Source: Spirochaetaceae bacterium
GTDB lineage: Bacteria > Spirochaetota > Spirochaetia > DSM-27196 > PWMO01
Assembly: GCA_007693945.1 (NCBI GenBank)
Contig: RECP01000088.1
Coordinates: 1 to 58,034, forward strand
DNA length: 58,034 nt
Direction of reading: 5' to 3'
Below, piece by piece: positions 52,821 to 58,034 of this stretch. The notes under the pieces are model-generated. The model saw only the letters and a list, made by a program, of their open reading frames with translations. It searched no databases and was not told the DNA's origin. Each line of letters begins with the position of its first letter. The stretch's first letter is position 1. The position numbers and the translations under genes are program-made.

Positions 52821-53489
52821 ATGAGACAATTGCCAAAGCTGGTAACCGTGCTGATAGTCCTCCTGGTTGTGCTTTCCTGTGCAACCGCACCGGAGGCACC
52901 ACCAGAGGATCCGGCCCCGGAGGTGGCCGCAGTACCGGAGGTTCCCACTGTGCCGCGGCCGGATGCCGAGCGCTCACAGGCGCAGGAACTCCGAGCTACC
53001 ATCGAGGACTATGAACTGGCCGTCTTCGCACCGGATGATTACCAGGAAGGCGAGGCGCTGTTTGCGATCGCGGAAGGCGCCTACGACACCGACAACGCGA
53101 CCGCACAACGCAACTACCTGGCAGCCATCCAGAGCTATACACGCGTAATCGACCAGGGGATCGAGAGCATCAGTAATCGAAAGCGGTTTGAAGTCGAGGA
53201 GGCCAAACAGCAGGCCGACGGTATCCGCGCTCGCGTAACGCAGACCGGCGTCTACGACGGAGCCCAGTCCGACTGGGACGCCGCGGAAAACCATCTGGCC
53301 GGGGCTCGCTACCTCGACGCGCTGGACGCATTCGATGCGGCACGCGACGGTTTTCTGACCGCCTATCGCCGGGCATCGGAGGCTCGACGGCGCGCGTTAC
53401 GCGCACTCGATGATGCCGACGGCACTATTTCCGAGTCCGAGCGTGAGATCGAGGGTCTGCAGCAGGACCTGGACGCAGAAGACGCGTAA
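52821..53489 (+). CDS. Predicted lipoprotein with helical repeats
   Basis: The 222-residue protein has a signal peptide ending in the lipobox VVLSC. A Pro/Glu/Ala-rich linker comes next, then an all-helical region of about 150 residues. That region includes YQEGEALFAIAEGAY and NYLAAIQSYTRVID, typical of TPR-like outer-membrane or periplasmic spirochaete lipoproteins. No precise family is recognised. AGCTG lies just before the ATG and a G-rich run upstream may serve as ribosome site. Twelve nt separate it from the LysM gene. Confidence 0.75.
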   Translation: MRQLPKLVTVLIVLLVVLSCATAPEAPPEDPAPEVAAVPEVPTVPRPDAERSQAQELRATIEDYELAVFAPDDYQEGEALFAIAEGAYDTDNATAQRNYLAAIQSYTRVIDQGIESISNRKRFEVEEAKQQADGIRARVTQTGVYDGAQSDWDAAENHLAGARYLDALDAFDAARDGFLTAYRRASEARRRALRALDDADGTISESEREIEGLQQDLDAEDA

Positions 53490-53500
53490 GGAGGACACGT

Positions 53501-54193
53501 ATGAAACTACATAGAATTGCGATAGTCACGGCGCTCCTGCTCGTGTTTGGCGTGGCACTTGCTTCAGCCCAGAACCTGCTGCAGGACAACCCGCACGCCC
53601 AGCGCGCACGTGAATTGCGCCGCCAGTCGGAGCAGGCAATAGACGAGGGCGAGTACAACCGGGCTTACGATTACGCACTGGAAGCACAGGAGGAGAGCCG
53701 CAAGGCGCGCGAATGGGCCGAGATGATGCTGTGGGCATACCGCGCCGGCGGTGCGCGTAACCGCGCTCAGGAACGCCTGAGCTTTGTACGTGGCATCGAT
53801 GCGCAGACGCACTTCCCGGACGAGTATCGGAACGCGGTCGGCTTCTATGAAGAAGGACAGCAGCTCTTCGGTGATGAGCGCTACCAGCCGAGCTTCGAGG
53901 CTTTCCAGAGCGTCCTGGCAGCTCTGGAATCGGTGCGCAGAGTAACGGTCGCTGCCGACGTGCTGCCGCGTTACTACGAAGTGCGCCGTATACCGGAACG
54001 TCGCGACAGCTTCTGGCGCATTGCCGGTTACGACTTCGTCTACGGGAATTCGCGTGAATGGCGGAACCTGTACGAAGCCAACCGGGACATGCTGCAGGAT
54101 CCCGATAATCCGCGCCTGATCCAGCCGGGAATGCTGTTTGAGATCCCGAGCATCCGCGGAGAACGTCGAGAAGGCGTCTGGCAACCGGAATAG
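53501..54193 (+). CDS. Secreted TPR-like/LysM protein
   Basis: The 230-residue protein has a signal peptide (cleavage after ASAQ is plausible) and a helical region. At about 165-225 a LysM-like peptidoglycan-binding module reads YYEVRRIPERRDSFWRIAG and NPRLIQPGMLFEIP. It is presumably periplasmic. AGGAGG precedes the ATG closely. It is co-transcribed with the lipoprotein gene and followed by the intrinsic terminator at 54227-54255. Its role is likely envelope maintenance, from context only. Confidence 0.8.
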   Translation: MKLHRIAIVTALLLVFGVALASAQNLLQDNPHAQRARELRRQSEQAIDEGEYNRAYDYALEAQEESRKAREWAEMMLWAYRAGGARNRAQERLSFVRGIDAQTHFPDEYRNAVGFYEEGQQLFGDERYQPSFEAFQSVLAALESVRRVTVAADVLPRYYEVRRIPERRDSFWRIAGYDFVYGNSREWRNLYEANRDMLQDPDNPRLIQPGMLFEIPSIRGERREGVWQPE

Positions 54194-54226
54194 CCGGCTG
54201 CTGATCGCCAGTCAGAGTGCTGATTC

Positions 54227-54255
54227 AAGGCCCGCCGCTATCGGCGGGCCTTTTT
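54227..54255 (+). terminator. Rho-independent terminator after the LysM gene
   Basis: An 11-bp stem (AAGGCCCGCCG with CGGCGGGCCTT, loop CTAT) is followed by a short T run on the + strand. It is the clearest intrinsic terminator in the window. Confidence 0.88.
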
Positions 54256-54307
54256 GCTGTCATGCGGTTCCGGTACCGGGACTGACCTGGGCCGCGGCGC
54301 ACGCAGC

Positions 54308-55117
54308 TCAGTAGGCACCGAAACGGGTGCGGTAGTCGCGCCGTACCTCCATCAGTTCGCCGCGCACCATGCCGGTCTCGGTGCCTTCCCATTCGTAGAG
54401 CACCAGTTCGCCGGGAATCTGATCGGTGATCCACCAGCGGTATTCGGCCCGCTCACCGGTCTCGTCATCGGTGAACTCGTACACCAGATAGTCGGCATCA
54501 AAGGTTCCCGCGCCCACCGTAACACGGACTCGCTCCCGTCGCAATTCGCCGACTTCCTCGTCCCAGACCACGTGATCGTCATCATATTCCAGGTCGTCCC
54601 AATCGTCGTCGTCGTCGTCGACCAGCTCCACCTGGTCGAGCACGCGGTGATGGATGTCGCCGGTCTCCGGATCGCGGAAGTAGATTTCCAGTGCGCGATA
54701 GTCGGCATCAAGCCGCGCTTCGTACTCCAGTTCGACTTCTTGGCCGTTGTCCTCGCTGCGATAGGCGAGATACCACCACATCGTGCCGTCCGGATTGCGT
54801 CGCAGGAGCGCCCGTTCGGCTATGAACCGCGCACTGTCGCCATCATCGCCGGAGACAACTTCCCAGGTGACACCTTCGCCCTCGGCAAACTCCTCCAGTC
54901 CGGCGCCGTAACCGCCCAACAGAAAGACCTGCAGGTAGGCCATCTGAAACGCCATTGCATCCGTCCAGCCGGCCATCATCCGGCCCAGCAGCGCCTCGCC
55001 GGGACGCGCCATCGCCGCTCCAAATGCGTCGGAGACCACAGCGTCAAACGTGCCGCAGCCTGCCAGGGCCACAACAGCAATCACCAGTACAATAATGAAC
55101 CGCCTCATTCGCTCCAT
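54308..55117 (-). CDS. Predicted acidic lipoprotein
   Basis: The 269-residue protein has an n-region MERMRRF, a hydrophobic segment and the lipobox VVALAGC. The middle holds a run rich in Asp (VDDDDDDWDDLEYDDD) that might bind cations. The C-terminal half is beta-like with many Glu and Tyr. No family is recognised. The ATG at 55117 is chosen because AAGGAG lies upstream; a start at 55135 would use the ribosome site itself. It follows valS by 44 nt on the same strand and may be co-transcribed. Confidence 0.7.
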   Translation of the reverse strand: MERMRRFIIVLVIAVVALAGCGTFDAVVSDAFGAAMARPGEALLGRMMAGWTDAMAFQMAYLQVFLLGGYGAGLEEFAEGEGVTWEVVSGDDGDSARFIAERALLRRNPDGTMWWYLAYRSEDNGQEVELEYEARLDADYRALEIYFRDPETGDIHHRVLDQVELVDDDDDDWDDLEYDDDHVVWDEEVGELRRERVRVTVGAGTFDADYLVYEFTDDETGERAEYRWWITDQIPGELVLYEWEGTETGMVRGELMEVRRDYRTRFGAY

Positions 55118-55161
55118 TCCTCTTCTCCTTTGCATGAGGTTGCATGGGGTTGGCCCGGGTT

Positions 55162-57834
55162 CTACCCGCCCAGTTCGGCCATGTACCCCTGCATCTTGCT
55201 TATCCTGCGGGCGAGCTCGTCGCGCTTCTCCCGTTCTTTCTGTACAATCTGCTCTCCGGCTTTCTGCAGAAATCCGTCGCTTGCCAGCTTCTTCTGGCTG
55301 GCATCCAGAGCCTTCTGCAACTTTTCGATGCTCTTGCGCAACCGCGCAATCTCGGCCGCCACGTCAATTGCGTCGCGGATGAAGACGTAGACCTCAAAAC
55401 CGGTTCCGACCACCGCGACGCTGCCTTCGGCGTCCGGAGCGCTGCCAGAGAACGTCACATCTTGCGCGGTGGTGAGCAACGTGATCAGTGCGCTGTGCTC
55501 AATCAGAAAGCCGGTCGATGCAAAACCAGGCTCGCTGCGAACGTGAAAACGTATCCTCGTCGCCGGGGGAATGGTGAACTCGCTGCGCAGCGTACGCACG
55601 GCGCGCACCAGCTCCTGCAGTACGTCGAAATCGCGCCCCACTTGCGGGGCATCGCGCTCGGGACGCTCCACCGGATAATCCGCCACGATGATGCTCTGAC
55701 TGCGCGCCTCGGGGAACTCCGGCAGCTTCTGGTAGATCTCTTCGGTAATGAACGAGAGAAACGGGTGCAGCAACCGCAGGCTCTCTTCCAGGACGTAGAC
55801 CAGCAGGCTGGCTGCCCGATCCTTCTCGGCATCGTTGTCGCTGTAGAGTGAGATCTTTGATGCCTCGATGTACCAGTCGCAGAAGTCGTTCCAGAAGAAC
55901 TCGTAGCCGGCGCTGGTGGCGTCGTTGAAACGGTAGGCATCCATAGCCCGGCGCACTTCGGCAATCGCACCGTTGAGCCGGTGCAGGATCCAGCGGTCAA
56001 TCGGCTTGAGCTCGATCCGGTCAGGCGCCAGCAGGGTCCGGCCCTCGAGGTTCATCAGCAGGTAGCGCGAAGCGTTCCAGATCTTGTTGGCAAACTTGCT
56101 GCCGAAGTGAAAGTCGTCTTCGTCGAGCAGGATATCCTGTCCCTTGGCAGCCAGGAAGGAGAGCGTAAACTTGAGCGCATCGGCGCCGAAGCGATGCACG
56201 ATGTCCAGCGGGTCCATGCCGTTGCCCAGAGACTTTGACATCTTGCGTCCCTGTTTATCGCGAATCAGCCCCGTTATGTAGATATCGCGGAACGGAGCCT
56301 CGTTCATGAACTCCATGCCGGCCATGATCATCCTTGCCACCCAGAAGAAGATGATGTCGTACGCCGTCACCAGAGTGGTGGTCGGATAGAACGTCCGCAG
56401 GTCGGCGGTCTGCTCCGGCCAGCCGAGAGTCGAGAACGGCCATAACCACGAGGAAAACCAGGTGTCGAGTACGTCTTCATCCTGACGCAGATTGCGTCCC
56501 GCGTATGCCGGATCTTCGGTGGGATCGGTGCGCGATACAATCATCTCACCGGTTTCGTCATCGTACCATACCGGTATTCGATGCCCCCACCACAGCTGAC
56601 GCGAGATGCACCAGTCGCGGATATTCTCAAGCCAGTTGGTGTAGGTGTTCTCCCAGCGCGGCGGATAGAACATCACCTCGCCGCGACGCCACGCACCGAG
56701 CGCCTTCTCTGCCAGCGGCTTCATGCGCACAAACCACTGGTCTGAGAGGAACGGTTCGATCCGCGTCTGGCACCGGTAGCAGTGCCCGATCTGGTGCGAG
56801 TGCTCTTCATCGCGGATGAACAGCCCCGCCTGCTTGACGTCCCGGACCACCGCCTTGCGCGCCTCCAGTGCCGACAACCCGCGGTAGGGCTGCGGCACGT
56901 TCTGGTTGAGCGTACCGTCAGGATTGAGGATACTGATCACTTGCAGCTGATGCCGCCGGCCGATTTCCCAGTCGTTGATATCGTGACCGGGAGTGACCTT
57001 TACCACCCCGGTCCCAAACTCCATCTCGACGTACGAGTCGGCCACAATCGGGATTTCGCGGTTCACCAGCGGCAGGATAGCCGTCTTGCCCACCAGCGCG
57101 CTGTACCGCTCATCCCTGGGATTGACCGCCAGCCCGGTATCCCCGAGCATGGTCTCCGGCCGCGTGGTAGCTATCTCGACTTTGCCGCTGCCGTCAGCCA
57201 ACGGATAGTAGTAGTGGTACATCCGTCCGTTGACATCGACGTATTCGACTTCGTCGTCAGAAAGCGCGGTCCCGCAGGAACTGCACCAGTTGACCAGGTA
57301 GTTGCCGCGGTAGACCAGACCCCGCTCGTACAGCGTCACAAAGACCTCACGCACCGCGCGCGACAATCCCTCGTCCAAAGTGAAGCGCTCACGGCTCCAG
57401 TCACACGAAGCGCCGATCTTCTCCAGCTGCCGCGTAATGATGGCGTGGTGCTCGTCCTTGACCTTCCAGGTCTCCTCGACAAACCTTTCGCGCCCCAGAT
57501 CGCGGCGGCTGGTACCTCTGTCGCGCAACTGGCGTTCGACGACGTTCTGCGTGGCAATTCCGGCGTGATCGGTGCCGGGAACCCAGAGTGTCGGCCGGCC
57601 GAGCATGCGGTAGTAGCGGATCAGGACATCCTGCAGGCTGTTATTGAGACCGTGGCCCATGTGCAGCACTCCGGTGACGTTGGGCGGCGGGATTACTATT
57701 ACAAACGGCTTCTCGTCTGCCGGGATCCCGTGCGGCTCGGGCGGCGCGAAGTAGCCGCTCTCCTTCCAGTACGCGTAAATGCGATCCTCAAAGTCGTTGT
57801 GATCGAATGTCTTTGCCAGCTCGATCGCCTTCAT
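55162..57834 (-). CDS. valS: Valine--tRNA ligase
   Basis: The 890-residue class I synthetase has the HIGH motif in PPPNVTGVLHMGHGLNN and the KMSKS loop in RKMSKSLGNGMDP. The editing domain contains TTRPETMLGDTGLAVNP. The C-terminal part ends in a coiled-coil of about 70 residues rich in Lys and Arg, as in most bacterial ValS. GAGAGG precedes the ATG at 57834; the upstream extension is not conserved-looking. Promoter proposed at 57872-57901. Copy E of the palindromic repeat lies immediately upstream. Confidence 0.96.
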   Translation of the reverse strand: MKAIELAKTFDHNDFEDRIYAYWKESGYFAPPEPHGIPADEKPFVIVIPPPNVTGVLHMGHGLNNSLQDVLIRYYRMLGRPTLWVPGTDHAGIATQNVVERQLRDRGTSRRDLGRERFVEETWKVKDEHHAIITRQLEKIGASCDWSRERFTLDEGLSRAVREVFVTLYERGLVYRGNYLVNWCSSCGTALSDDEVEYVDVNGRMYHYYYPLADGSGKVEIATTRPETMLGDTGLAVNPRDERYSALVGKTAILPLVNREIPIVADSYVEMEFGTGVVKVTPGHDINDWEIGRRHQLQVISILNPDGTLNQNVPQPYRGLSALEARKAVVRDVKQAGLFIRDEEHSHQIGHCYRCQTRIEPFLSDQWFVRMKPLAEKALGAWRRGEVMFYPPRWENTYTNWLENIRDWCISRQLWWGHRIPVWYDDETGEMIVSRTDPTEDPAYAGRNLRQDEDVLDTWFSSWLWPFSTLGWPEQTADLRTFYPTTTLVTAYDIIFFWVARMIMAGMEFMNEAPFRDIYITGLIRDKQGRKMSKSLGNGMDPLDIVHRFGADALKFTLSFLAAKGQDILLDEDDFHFGSKFANKIWNASRYLLMNLEGRTLLAPDRIELKPIDRWILHRLNGAIAEVRRAMDAYRFNDATSAGYEFFWNDFCDWYIEASKISLYSDNDAEKDRAASLLVYVLEESLRLLHPFLSFITEEIYQKLPEFPEARSQSIIVADYPVERPERDAPQVGRDFDVLQELVRAVRTLRSEFTIPPATRIRFHVRSEPGFASTGFLIEHSALITLLTTAQDVTFSGSAPDAEGSVAVVGTGFEVYVFIRDAIDVAAEIARLRKSIEKLQKALDASQKKLASDGFLQKAGEQIVQKEREKRDELARRISKMQGYMAELGG

Positions 57835-57871
57835 CGGTTGCCTCTCTCGATCTTCGTGCGCTTGATCGCCC

Positions 57872-57901
57872 ATCCTAACAGATTTACGGCCTGCCCGACA
57901 A
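57872..57901 (-). promoter_or_regulatory. Promoter of valS
   Basis: On the - strand, TTGTCG (57896-57901), 18 nt, then TAGGAT (57872-57877). The leader of about 30 nt has GAGAGG. Confidence 0.45.
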
Positions 57902-57921
57902 CGCAGAACCGTGTGGCTGAA

Positions 57922-58034
57922 CCAGCAATTCATTTTGGCCGTACGGCGCCGCACGCGCCGACGTTGTCTTTACCCCCAGGCGAGCGGCAGCCGTCGCCAT
58001 ATGGTGCACGGGGTCGGTTGGCAGACGAATTCCG
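57922..58034 (+). repeat. Palindromic repeat copy E (truncated by window end)
   Basis: It begins CCAGCAATTCATTTTGGCCG, continues TACGGCGCCGCACGCGCCG and runs through GCCATATGGTGCACGG like copy B. After that it passes directly to GGTCGGTTGGCA, in the opposite order from copy B. It ends at the window edge. Confidence 0.8.

Noticed and set aside
1..58034. CRISPR array, tRNA or rRNA genes, prophage or insertion-sequence transposase
   Set aside because: No regularly spaced repeats, tRNA-like cloverleaf, rRNA core sequence or transposase-like protein was found on either strand by reading.

Overview
The window is a 58 kb stretch of dense, GC-rich (about 60% by eye) bacterial chromosome carrying about 43 protein genes. 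I see no rRNA, tRNA, CRISPR array, insertion sequence or prophage. The gene set points to a free-living spirochaete: several lipoproteins, a LysM protein, a diacylglycerol-glucosyltransferase-like GT4 enzyme next to a giant acyl-CoA dehydratase activase, a eukaryote-type IleS2 and a transmembrane PilZ protein. This assignment is inference, because no rRNA or marker alignment was possible.

Layout. 1-4480: a cupin protein and carbamate kinase on the + strand, then a tightly overlapping mtnA / class II aldolase / mtnP operon on the - strand that looks like a methylthioadenosine (or 5'-deoxyadenosine) to DHAP shunt. 4808-8043: transaldolase/F6P-aldolase-like protein coupled to an aldehyde dehydrogenase, then a ketopantoate-reductase-like gene. 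8083-12300: MgtE, an M29 aminopeptidase and a COG3146 acetyltransferase-like gene. 12324-17684: a degenerate response regulator, a coupled MoCF / alpha-beta hydrolase / MscS operon, and FtsH. 17740-24294: CoaX, the PilZ protein, and an operon of GltS-like transporter, methyltransferase, GH65 phosphorylase and a 57-residue protein. 24439-30143: hisS with a DEAH helicase, arsR with aroB, and an FmdB zinc ribbon. 30269-35809: ileS, a lipoprotein, hisH and hisF. 36188-46740: P-type ATPase, FabF, a Phd antitoxin / PIN toxin / PfkB kinase operon, a K+ channel lacking part of its RCK domain, and a DUF1538 protein coupled to a P-II-like protein with three repeats. 47066-57834: the giant activase coupled to the GT4 enzyme, a lipoprotein and LysM pair ending in an intrinsic terminator, an acidic lipoprotein, and ValS.

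A dispersed palindromic repeat family with CATTTTGGCCGTACGG-type termini occurs at 1-92, 4537-4719, 35941-36014, 42438-42661 (divergent) and 57922-58034. Both ends of the window lie inside copies, so this may be a draft contig that broke at the repeat.

Many genes overlap by 4-11 nt and are probably translationally coupled. Promoters resembling the TTGACA/TATAAT type can be proposed for most transcription units. Several have the -10 box so close to the start codon, without a Shine-Dalgarno sequence, that leaderless transcripts are likely. The strongest leads are the DUF1538/P-II pair, the palindromic repeat family, the trimmed K+ channel, the DHAP-shunt cluster and the antitoxin-toxin-kinase operon.
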